Assembly: GCA_028868335.1 (NCBI GenBank)
Contig: JAGWUU010000055.1
Span: 1-13,494 of the forward strand
Reading direction: 5' to 3'
DNA: 13,494 nt
DNA from: Sphingomonadales bacterium
Lineage (GTDB): Bacteria > Pseudomonadota > Alphaproteobacteria > Sphingomonadales > Sphingomonadaceae
Numbering within the stretch: position 1 is the stretch's first letter; each line of letters opens with the position of its first letter. Under the pieces are notes generated by a model. That model ran no database searches, was not told where the DNA came from, and saw only the letters and a program-made list of their open reading frames with translations. A program made the position numbers and the translations under genes. This document shows positions 1 to 6,798 of the stretch, in pieces.

Positions 1-739
1 CGCCCGAATCGAGCACCAGGAAGCATTCGCCGTTGGTGTGCGGCTTGACCTGGCGGACCTGGTTCAGATTGACGATGGTTGAGCGGTGCACCCGCTGGAA
101 CACGCGCGGATCAAGGCGCCGTTCCAGATCCTTCATCGTCTCGCGCAGGATCAGCGAATTGTCGCCGGTGTAGATGCACATGTAGTCGCCCGCCGCCTCG
201 ATGTGCTCGATCGAATCGACGTCGACCCGGAAGATCTGTCCGCGATCCTTGATGTTGATGAGCTTTTCGTAGCGGCCCGCAGTCTCGACATCCTCTGGCA
301 TGGCCTCGATCGCATCGGGGGCGACTTCGGCGAGGACGTGCTTGAGCTTTTCGGCCTCCCCGGCTGCGTGCTTTTCGGAAAGGCGGGTGCGGACCCGCTC
401 CATGGTGTCGGCCAGCTTGTCCTCATCGACCGGCTTCATCAGGTAGTTGACGGCGTTGGCCTCGAACGCACGGACAGCGTGTTCCTGGTAGGCGGTGACG
501 AACACGATCAGCGGCGGCTCGATCTCCATCACGCCCTTGACCACCGAGAACCCGTCGAAGCCCGGCATCTGGATATCGAGGAACACCAGGTCGGGCTTTT
601 CGGTCTTGATCTTGCGGATCGCTTCGCGCCCGTTGGAGCAGGTATCGATGATCTCGATGTCGGGGAATTTCTCGAGACGCAGCATCAGGCCCTGGATGGC
701 GAGCTTTTCATCGTCGACGAGGATCGTGCGGATTGTCAT
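1..739 (-). CDS. LytTR-family response regulator (3' end beyond window)
   Basis: Cytoplasmic DNA-binding response regulator, presumably phosphorylated by the kinase encoded just upstream. Reading back from the ATG at 739 gives 246 residues with no stop, so only a short C-terminal piece should be missing for this family (usually about 240-270 aa). The receiver domain (about residues 3-115) has the acidic pocket D9-D10-E11, the phospho-acceptor D55 in LVFLDIQMPG, T82 in FVTAY and K102 in YLMKPVD. A LytTR DNA-binding domain starts near residue 155 (YEKLINIKDRG) and includes the typical FQRVHRSTIVNL segment. The start is supported by an AGGAG ribosome site (plus-strand 746-751) and by the 15-nt gap after the kinase stop codon. 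Family assignment is firm; target genes are not visible here. Confidence 0.95.
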   Translation of the reverse strand, partial: MTIRTILVDDEKLAIQGLMLRLEKFPDIEIIDTCSNGREAIRKIKTEKPDLVFLDIQMPGFDGFSVVKGVMEIEPPLIVFVTAYQEHAVRAFEANAVNYLMKPVDEDKLADTMERVRTRLSEKHAAGEAEKLKHVLAEVAPDAIEAMPEDVETAGRYEKLINIKDRGQIFRVDVDSIEHIEAAGDYMCIYTGDNSLILRETMKDLERRLDPRVFQRVHRSTIVNLNQVRQVKPHTNGECFLVLDSG

Positions 740-754
740 CGCGGCACTCCTGGT

Positions 755-1912
755 TCAGCCGGCCAAGGCCGGGCGTTTGGGAGCCGCAACGGCGGCGGGC
801 GTTTCGCGGCGTTCGAACGGGATTTCGATCAGTACGGCAAAGCCCCCTTCGGGCGGCTCCATCGTTTCGAAACGATGTTCCTCAGCATAGGCCTGGGCCA
901 GCCGGTCGCGTATGTTGGCCAGGCCAACGCCGGTGGATACAGGTTCGCCGCCATCGAATGTCACGCCGACAAATCTGTTGCTGGCCGCGTTCGATTGCAA
1001 TCCCGGGCCGGTGTCGGAGACGGTGATACGAAGGTTCTGGCCGACGAGTTGCGTAGCGATGGTGATTTCGGCGCCGGATTCCTGCGGGCCAACCGCGTAC
1101 TTGATGGCATTCTCGACCAGCGGCTGAAGCAGCAGCGAGGGCAGCAGCGCGGCTTCGGTGACTGGATCGATACGGAACGAGGTGCGCAGCCGCTCTTCGA
1201 AACGCATCCGCTCGATCTCGAGATAGAGCTTCAGCGTCTCGACCTCCTGCGCCACGGTGACGCGCCCGGTCGGCTCGTTGACCAGGGTGTAGCGCAGGAA
1301 CGACGACAGCCGGCTGAGCATGGCGTTGGCCGGCTCGGTCTGCTTGAGAAGAACCAGCGTCGAAATCGAATTGAGCGTGTTGAACAGGAAGTGGGGGTTG
1401 AGCTGATAGCGCAGCATGGCGAGCTGGGCCTGGGTCGCCTGGTTTTCCAGCTGGATGAGCTGGTCGTTCTGCTCCTCGATCTGGAGGAAGTAGTTGACCA
1501 TGTAGTAAAGCGCGGTCCAGGCGCCGAGCAGAGTCAGGTCGATGTAGAACAGGCCGATGAAGCGCTGCGCGAAGCCGGTTCCGCCATCGCCGTAATAGAG
1601 CCCGTTCACCCAGGCATCGACGAAGGCGTAGAACAGCACCGCCACGGGAAGCACGATGGCGGTAACGCCCCAGGTGACGATCGGGCGGCGATTGATGAGG
1701 TTCCGGTAGATCACCGAAAGGATCAGGGTGATCGAAAAGCCGGTGATCGTTGAAATCAGCACCAGCACCAGGAACGAGAGCGCCAGTCCATTGGCCAGGC
1801 TCGACATCGCGCGCAGCAGCATCGCCCCGCCCCAGCCTGCTGCCTGGAGACGCCAGAACGCACGGTTCTTGTTGGCGAAGAACGGGATCGGGCGAAAGGG
1901 CAGCACGGCCAT
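755..1912 (-). CDS. LytS/YehU-type membrane sensor histidine kinase
   Basis: Inner-membrane sensor kinase of the His_kinase (PF06580) class, 385 aa, the expected partner of the LytTR regulator that follows it after 15 nt. About four hydrophobic segments cover residues 27-140 (for example around 42-68, 82-100 and 118-140), with no large periplasmic domain. A coiled-coil-like stretch rich in Gln and Glu (145-165) leads to the phospho-acceptor H174 in QLNPHFLFNTLNS. The ATP-binding part shows the N-box QPLVENAIKY (N268), VSDTGPGL (298-305) and GVGLANIRDRL (328-338). The ATG at 1912 has an AGGA ribosome site 7 nt upstream. The ligand cannot be read from sequence; membrane or envelope stress is an inference from the neighbouring protease and thiol oxidoreductase. 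The C-terminal 15 residues (Ala/Pro-rich) look unstructured. Confidence 0.95.
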   Translation of the reverse strand: MAVLPFRPIPFFANKNRAFWRLQAAGWGGAMLLRAMSSLANGLALSFLVLVLISTITGFSITLILSVIYRNLINRRPIVTWGVTAIVLPVAVLFYAFVDAWVNGLYYGDGGTGFAQRFIGLFYIDLTLLGAWTALYYMVNYFLQIEEQNDQLIQLENQATQAQLAMLRYQLNPHFLFNTLNSISTLVLLKQTEPANAMLSRLSSFLRYTLVNEPTGRVTVAQEVETLKLYLEIERMRFEERLRTSFRIDPVTEAALLPSLLLQPLVENAIKYAVGPQESGAEITIATQLVGQNLRITVSDTGPGLQSNAASNRFVGVTFDGGEPVSTGVGLANIRDRLAQAYAEEHRFETMEPPEGGFAVLIEIPFERRETPAAVAAPKRPALAG

Positions 1913-1951
1913 GCCGCTATCCTAGCAGAATCGCGCCGCCGTGCGAGAAAA

Positions 1952-2713
1952 TCACGACTTGCGTGCCGTGGCGATCGCCCTGGCCAGCGCTTCCTTGCCG
2001 ACCGCGCCCTGGAGGATCTGGTTGCCGACGATCCACGCAGGCGTGCCGTTGAAGCCCAGTTCGCGGGCAAAGGCGAGGTTGGCCTCCAGCTCGGCGCGGA
2101 CGGCGGGGCGCTGGGCATCGGCATGGGCGCGGGCGAGATCGAGCCCGGAAACGCGCGCCGCCGCCTCGACCGAAGCCGGATCGGTCCGCCCGGCGGCGAA
2201 CATCGCCTGGTGGAACGCGACGTATTTGCCCTGGTCCGCGGCGGCCAGGCCCATGGCCGCGGCGGCTGGACTGGTCGGCGCGATGATCGGCAGGTGGCGG
2301 ATGACCACCTTGAGATCGGGGTTTTCCTTGATCAGTTCGGCCAGCGCCCCCTCGCTCTGGCGGCAGAAGGTGCAGGCGAAATCCGAAAATTCCACCAGGG
2401 TCACGGCGCCCGCCGGATTGCCCATCACCGCGCCGGGATAAGGCGCGGCCACCTTGTCCGCGATCCCGGCAAGCAGCTTGGCATTTTCCTTCTGGCGCAG
2501 CTTGTCGATCGCCTCGGGGAGGATTTCGGGGTGTTCGAGCAGATAGTCGTGGACGACCTTTTCGGTCGCCGCCTTCTGGCCCGGCCCCATGTCCATGCGG
2601 TTGCGTTCAAAGGCCCAGCCGCCGAGCGCGCCGAGAACCGTCAGGGCGAGGCCGCCGAGCACGAAGTAGAGCCTGGACCGCGATGCGGCGACATTCATGG
2701 CGGTTTCAGTCAT
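1952..2713 (-). CDS. DsbA-family thiol:disulfide oxidoreductase, membrane-anchored (ScsC-like N-terminus)
   Basis: Thioredoxin-fold protein expected to act in the periplasm on cysteine pairs of exported proteins. It is 253 aa long. Residues 15-34 form a single hydrophobic segment (signal anchor or uncleaved signal). A short helical region (about 50-78, with VHDYLLEHPEILPEAI) resembles the N-terminal domain of ScsC-type proteins, which drives oligomerisation in that family. The thioredoxin fold follows, with the active site C114-T-F-C117 (FSDFACTFCRQSEG) and the cis-proline loop G223-T224-P225. It is therefore catalytically complete. The ATG at 2713 lies 11 nt after the protease stop; an alternative ATG at 2698 would remove five residues and has no better ribosome site. 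Whether it is an oxidase or an isomerase/reductase cannot be decided from the CxxC alone. Confidence 0.93.
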   Translation of the reverse strand: MTETAMNVAASRSRLYFVLGGLALTVLGALGGWAFERNRMDMGPGQKAATEKVVHDYLLEHPEILPEAIDKLRQKENAKLLAGIADKVAAPYPGAVMGNPAGAVTLVEFSDFACTFCRQSEGALAELIKENPDLKVVIRHLPIIAPTSPAAAAMGLAAADQGKYVAFHQAMFAAGRTDPASVEAAARVSGLDLARAHADAQRPAVRAELEANLAFARELGFNGTPAWIVGNQILQGAVGKEALARAIATARKS

Positions 2714-2724
2714 CGGCAGGACAA

Positions 2725-4092
2725 CTACCTGCGTTTCTTGTCGTGTTCAATCGCCGCGCGGGCCTGCATGGCGATGTCCTGGGCGCGCAACCAGTCGGGC
2801 GAGCCGGTGGGCAGCCCGGCCTCGGCGGCCTCGGCGCTTTGCAGGGCGGTGCCATATTGCAGCTCCATCACCTGCTGTTCGGCGCTGGCCAGCCGAGCCC
2901 GCGCCATATCGCCGCGCTGGCCATAGACCACGCCAAGCTGATACCAGGCGAAGGGGTTCTCGCGATCGCGCGACACCGCTGTTTTCAGCACCTGCTCGGC
3001 CTCGGGCAGGTTGGCCGGGTTCTCGGTCGCGATCAGGGCGTGGCCGAAGGTGGTGGCGATCAAGGGCTGGTTCGACGAAAGGTCCGTCGCGCGGCGCAGC
3101 GGGGCGACCGCCTCGACCGGCTTGCCCGCTTCGAGCAGGATCTGCCCCTTGAGTTCCAGATAGTAGGGATCGTTCGGCGCATGCGCCAGGAGGGCGTCCG
3201 TCTCGGCCATTGCCTTGTCGAGGAAGGCATCCTTGTGGAAGGCATAGGCGCGGGCATAGTGCGCCGGATCGCTGGTGTCGCTGGCGGGATAGGTCTGGTA
3301 GGTCGACTTCGGCTCGGCAAGGTATCCGAACAGCTTGGCCTTTGCGCGCAGGAACCGCGCCTGGATCACCGGATCGGCCGGCCTGGTCCAGGCCGGATCC
3401 TTCTCGTAGGTGTCCTGCAAGGTCGCGATACGGTCGCCCGTCATCGGGTGGGTTGAATAGAATTCGCTGTCGGCGTTGCGGATATAGCCGTAACGCATCT
3501 CCAGCCCCTGGAGCTTCTTGAAGAAATTGATCGAGCCGCGCCCCGACAGGCCGGCCTTCGAAAGGAACTGTGCCCCCGCCGCGTCGGCCGCTTCTTCCTG
3601 GCCGCGGGTAAAGGACAGGAACTTGCCGAGCGCGGCCTGCTGCCCGGCCATGACCACGCCCATCGCCGCCTCGCCCGCCCCGGCGGCAGCGGCGGCTGCG
3701 CCAAGCAGCAGCGAAAGGATGCTCACCCCGGTCGCGCCCTTGCTGCCGCGCGTGTCGATCGCGTGGCCTCCGGTGACGTGGCCCAGTTCGTGCGCGATCA
3801 CGCCTTGCACTTCCTCGGCGGTCGAAGCCTCGTTGATCAGCCCGGAATTGATATAGACCGCCTGGCCGCCAGCCACGAAGGCGTTGACCGAGGGGTCGTT
3901 GACCAGGACGATGTCGACGTTCTTCGGATCGAGCCCGGCCGCCTGGATCAACGGGCGTGCGATGTCCTTGAGCAGCGCCTCGGTTTCCGCATCGCGCAGC
4001 ACCGATTGCGCCATGGCTGGCTGGGCCACCATGGCCACGGCGGCCAGTACGGCAACGGCGCGGGCGAAGGAGCGGGACAGGGCGCGCATCAT
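2725..4092 (-). CDS. M48-family zinc metalloprotease with C-terminal TPR-like repeats (BepA-like), periplasmic
   Basis: Secreted zinc protease of peptidase family M48, domain arrangement like BepA/YfgC, which in enterobacteria monitors outer-membrane protein and LPS-transporter assembly. From the ATG at 4092 it has 455 aa. Residues 1-28 are a signal peptide ending in PAMA, cleaved before QS. The protease domain has H101-E-L-G-H105 and a downstream Glu in the GQEEAAD segment (165-170) that should supply the third zinc ligand; between them an Ala/Gly-rich hydrophobic stretch (about 120-155) may touch the membrane. Residues from about 280 to the end form helical TPR-like repeats (AHYARAYAFHKDAFLDKAM, NPFAWYQLGVVYGQRGDMA). 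The open frame continues upstream to a TTG at 4203 inside the hydrolase gene, but the signal peptide and a G-rich stretch next to tandem ATGs at 4092/4089 favour the later start. Confidence 0.93.
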   Translation of the reverse strand: MMRALSRSFARAVAVLAAVAMVAQPAMAQSVLRDAETEALLKDIARPLIQAAGLDPKNVDIVLVNDPSVNAFVAGGQAVYINSGLINEASTAEEVQGVIAHELGHVTGGHAIDTRGSKGATGVSILSLLLGAAAAAAGAGEAAMGVVMAGQQAALGKFLSFTRGQEEAADAAGAQFLSKAGLSGRGSINFFKKLQGLEMRYGYIRNADSEFYSTHPMTGDRIATLQDTYEKDPAWTRPADPVIQARFLRAKAKLFGYLAEPKSTYQTYPASDTSDPAHYARAYAFHKDAFLDKAMAETDALLAHAPNDPYYLELKGQILLEAGKPVEAVAPLRRATDLSSNQPLIATTFGHALIATENPANLPEAEQVLKTAVSRDRENPFAWYQLGVVYGQRGDMARARLASAEQQVMELQYGTALQSAEAAEAGLPTGSPDWLRAQDIAMQARAAIEHDKKRR

Positions 4093-4099
4093 CCCCCGT

Positions 4100-5056
4100 C
4101 TAACGGCGTGCCGTCTGAACCGGCGCTGAAGCCCCGCCGTGGCGCGCAAGGAAGGCCAGCACCGGATCGAGTTCGCGCCGGTCACGCAGGAAGGGTTGGG
4201 CAAGCTTGATCACGGTGTCCTTGTGGTCCACCCCGGGGATGACGACCGTTTCGACCACGCTTCCCGCCGCGTGCAGGATCGCGGCGAGCGAAGCGGTGTT
4301 GCGCGGCTTGACGGTTTCGTCGGCATCGCCGGTCAGCAGCAGCATCGGCGGCGCGTCGCCACGGGCATAGCGCACCGGCTGGGTGATCGCGGGCGGGACC
4401 ACGCCGCCAAAGGCGGCCTTTGCCGAAGGCGTTGTGAAAGGCAGGAAGTCATAAGGGCCGGAGAGCCCGACCACGCCCTTGATGAAGTGATCGGCAACAC
4501 CCTCGCGCCCCAGCCATTGCCGCTCCAGCGCCACCATGACGGTGTTGTAGGCGCCCGCCGACTGTCCCATCAGGAACACCCGGTCCGGATCGCCACCATA
4601 GGTCGCGGCGTGATCGCGGGTCCAGGCGACGGCCTTGGCCGTATCCTCCAGCATGTGCGGCCAGACGCCATCGGGGACGAGGCGGTAGCCGGGCAGGACC
4701 ACGACATAGCCCGCGCGGGCGAACGTCCGGCCGAGAAAGTGATAATCGCCGGGATTGCCGGAATTCCATCCCCCGCCGTGCACGAACACGATCACGGGGC
4801 GCCGCGCGATGGCGGGTCCGGAGGGGACGATGACATCGACGCGCTGGGCCGCCAGCGTTCCATAACGCCCGCCCATCAGGGCCACGCGGGTCCCGTCGGT
4901 GCCGCCGACCATGCGATCGACCCGGTCGAGCAGGCCCACCCCGCCGGTCGCCACCGCATAGCGCCAGGTCGCGAACAGGCCGAGCGCGAGCAGCGCCGGA
5001 ATCAGCAGTATCCAGCCCATCACCCCGATCCGTTTCCGCCGTTGCTCACCAGCCAT
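4100..5056 (-). CDS. Alpha/beta-hydrolase (esterase/lipase, HSL/BD-FAE-like), N-terminally membrane-anchored
   Basis: Serine hydrolase of 318 aa with the carboxylesterase signature: oxyanion motif H93-G-G-G-W97, nucleophile elbow G164-Q-S166-A-G, a likely acid at D246 in GDADETV, and a catalytic His at H278 (GVDHKD). The triad is therefore complete. A basic N-terminus followed by one hydrophobic helix (about 13-30) suggests anchoring in the inner membrane with the catalytic part outside the cytoplasm. It is the first gene of the five-gene minus-strand cluster: its stop is 7 nt before the M48 start, and a terminator closes the gene upstream of it. The ATG at 5056 has no clear ribosome site; the ATG at 5020 (residue 13), preceded by CGGGGTG, is an alternative that would start directly at the membrane helix. 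Substrate unknown. Confidence 0.9.
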   Translation of the reverse strand: MAGEQRRKRIGVMGWILLIPALLALGLFATWRYAVATGGVGLLDRVDRMVGGTDGTRVALMGGRYGTLAAQRVDVIVPSGPAIARRPVIVFVHGGGWNSGNPGDYHFLGRTFARAGYVVVLPGYRLVPDGVWPHMLEDTAKAVAWTRDHAATYGGDPDRVFLMGQSAGAYNTVMVALERQWLGREGVADHFIKGVVGLSGPYDFLPFTTPSAKAAFGGVVPPAITQPVRYARGDAPPMLLLTGDADETVKPRNTASLAAILHAAGSVVETVVIPGVDHKDTVIKLAQPFLRDRRELDPVLAFLARHGGASAPVQTARR

Positions 5057-5070
5057 GCGGCTGATCTAGC

Positions 5071-5112
5071 GCGCAAAAGCAAAGGGCGCCATTCCTTTGC
5101 GGAACGGCGCCC
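5071..5112 (-). terminator. Rho-independent terminator of the PAS-domain gene
   Basis: Positions 5084-5090 (GGGCGCC) and 5106-5112 (GGCGCCC) pair perfectly, and the inner TTCC/GGAA adds four pairs beyond one A/C mismatch around a 5-nt loop. On the minus strand the stem is followed by a T-rich run (complement of 5071-5083, TTTGCTTTTGCG). It lies between the PAS gene stop at 5141 and the hydrolase start at 5056, so the five-gene cluster downstream needs its own promoter in or beyond the hairpin. Confidence 0.85.
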
Positions 5113-5140
5113 AGTCCCCTCGCTTGGGATTCGTATCGGG

Positions 5141-6700
5141 TCAGCCCACCAGCCTGCGCGCGGCGCGTTCGAGCAGGGCGACATCGTCGCCCACTTCGCC
5201 AAGAAGGGCCAGCGTCCCGTCGGGAAGGCGGCGCGCGACCAGCACGGTGAATTCGGCCCCGTCGGCGGGCAGGTCCTCGAGCGCCACTGGGTCAAGCTTG
5301 CGCAGCTTGCGAGCCAGGGCCTCGCGCGGGGTTTCGCGCGCGACATCGGCCTTGCCGCTTTCGTCGCGCTTCAACTGGCGTTCCGCGCTGACCACGGCCT
5401 TGAGGCCGCCGGACGCTTCGGCTAGGAACTTGCCCAGTTCGCCGCGCGCCACGCCAAGGCGGTGGCCGTGGCTCAGGGCCGAGGCATATTCGGTCAGGCG
5501 GGTCTTGTCGTAATCGGCACCGAATACCAGCTTGACCACCGGCGTCATCGGCGCGCGGTCCTGCATGGTCAGGCCGGAATCGGCCACAAGCTCGGCAAAG
5601 TCCTCCGGCGCATCGGCGGCGGCCAGCGAGAAATCATAGGCGCGCCCGATCGCTGCGTAGAGCGCGGTGCGGGTGCGATCTTCCGAACCGCGCGCCGCAT
5701 CGGCGAGTTCGCGGGCAGAGGCGAGCCAGTCGGCCAGCCCCATGTCGGCATCGTCCGACGCCGCATCGAACACCGCGGGAGAAGCGAATTCATCTGATTC
5801 GAACGTGGTGAAATCGATCGGGCGGGCAGGGGGCGGGACCCCGTCTTCCTCGTCGGTCGAATCCTCGTTGGCAAGGATACTGGCCCAACCGCCCACGGCG
5901 AAGCTGGGCGCGGGCATGTCGAGCGACGATGCGGCGGCTTCCGGCTCGGCAAAGTCGCCAAGGTCGAGCACGTCATCGTCCGAATCAGATGCCACCGGGG
6001 CGATCTCGTCCTCGGCCGGATCGGACTGCTCGTTCACTCCCTGAGGGCCATCGGCCCAGTCGGTCAGCGGTCCGTCATTGCGCGATTCGGTCGGCGCGTG
6101 GGGATCGAGTGCCCGGTCGATTTCCGCGAGCAGCGCGTCGGCGGTTTTCTGGTCGGCCAGTTCCTTCCAGTTGATCACGCCGTAGATGAAATCGATGGTG
6201 TCATCATCGCTCGAGAAGGGCAGCAGAATGCCGCGATAGAGAATGGTCTGCTCGCGCTGATTGACGAATTCCGCCTCGAAGCCGATCGGCGCCTGGTTGG
6301 CGAGGATCTGCATGTAGTGGTCGGTGATTCGCGAAAGCAGCGACCGACTCGGCACGTCATCGAGCGTTTCGATGCCATCGCCGGCCCCGCATTCGGCAGC
6401 GAGCTTGTCGCCCAGAAACCGCACCGCCGGATTCGCAATCCCGCGGGTAAAGTCGAGCAGCACGCTATAGGGCCCGAAATCGGGCAGCGCGTCAGGCTCA
6501 AGTTCCTCGATCGAGGGGAAATTCCGGTTGTCGAGCAGGCTCGCCCAGTGATTGTAGGCGCGCACCTGCATGCGCCGCTCATCCTGCCCGACCGGGCCGG
6601 GCGGCGGCTCGCGCACAGCTTCATCGTCGCCGAAATCGACTCCAGGCCAGTCACTGCCTTCATCGCTGCGATCGATGAAATTGCCCCGATACGTGTCCAT
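5141..6700 (-). CDS. PAS-domain protein with acidic linker and unassigned conserved-looking C-terminal domain
   Basis: A 519-aa soluble protein. Residues about 45-182 resemble the PAS_5 (PF07310) type of PAS domain (start near MQVRAYNHWASLLD, then LLDFTRGIANPAVRFLG, ending FIYGVINWKELAD), probably a cytoplasmic sensor fold. Residues about 200-325 are a low-complexity, Asp/Glu/Ser-rich linker (for example ASDSDDDVLDLGD). Residues about 326-470 look helical and ordered (GLADWLASARELADAARG, MTPVVKLVFGADYDKTRL, SHGHRLGVARGELGKFLAE), and a last 45 residues follow. No kinase, GGDEF, HTH or enzymatic motif is visible. The open frame runs on upstream to 7327 but there overlaps the MFS gene antiparallel in frame; the ATG at 6700, in a normal intergenic setting with GGTGGGG upstream, is the credible start. 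Function unknown; a scaffold or signalling adaptor is a guess. Confidence 0.85.
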   Translation of the reverse strand: MDTYRGNFIDRSDEGSDWPGVDFGDDEAVREPPPGPVGQDERRMQVRAYNHWASLLDNRNFPSIEELEPDALPDFGPYSVLLDFTRGIANPAVRFLGDKLAAECGAGDGIETLDDVPSRSLLSRITDHYMQILANQAPIGFEAEFVNQREQTILYRGILLPFSSDDDTIDFIYGVINWKELADQKTADALLAEIDRALDPHAPTESRNDGPLTDWADGPQGVNEQSDPAEDEIAPVASDSDDDVLDLGDFAEPEAAASSLDMPAPSFAVGGWASILANEDSTDEEDGVPPPARPIDFTTFESDEFASPAVFDAASDDADMGLADWLASARELADAARGSEDRTRTALYAAIGRAYDFSLAAADAPEDFAELVADSGLTMQDRAPMTPVVKLVFGADYDKTRLTEYASALSHGHRLGVARGELGKFLAEASGGLKAVVSAERQLKRDESGKADVARETPREALARKLRKLDPVALEDLPADGAEFTVLVARRLPDGTLALLGEVGDDVALLERAARRLVG

Positions 6701-6746
6701 GTGGATACCCCACCAAGTCCCTTGTGGGTTCCTTCTGGCGCATCGT

Positions 6747-6763
6747 GGTAAACTTACCGTTAA
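6747..6763 (-). promoter_or_regulatory. Palindromic element upstream of the PAS gene, CtrA-box-like
   Basis: On the minus strand, 47 nt before the PAS start, the sequence reads TTAA-CGGTAAG-TTTAC. It matches the alphaproteobacterial CtrA consensus TTAA-N7-TTAAC at eight of nine positions. The same bases contain the inverted repeat GGTAA-GT-TTACC (6747-6758). It is one of the few A/T-rich spots in this GC-rich region. It could be a CtrA site, another operator, or a promoter element; the single mismatch and lack of a second copy keep confidence low. Confidence 0.4.
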
Positions 6764-6766
6764 GGT

Positions 6767-6791
6767 GCGCGGGCCTTGAGCATGGCCGCGC
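6767..6791 (-). other. GC-rich hairpin just after the MFS stop codon
   Basis: GCGCGGGCC (6767-6775) can pair with GGCCGCGC (6784-6791) with one bulged G and an 8-nt loop. It starts 8 nt beyond the MFS stop. No T-run follows on the minus strand, so it may be a weak or rho-assisted terminator or simply an mRNA 3'-end stabiliser. Confidence 0.35.
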
Positions 6792-6798
6792 CGATTGC

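Noticed and set aside
86..1753. Long plus-strand open frame (555 codons) opposite the kinase and regulator genes
   Set aside because: It is antisense to two genes with complete catalytic motifs; its Asp/Arg/His/Gly-rich translation is typical of a GC-rich shadow frame.
4139..5425. Plus-strand open frame (428 codons) opposite the esterase and the end of the PAS gene
   Set aside because: Antisense shadow that also crosses a rho-independent terminator; composition is His/Arg/Gly/Ala-rich without domains.
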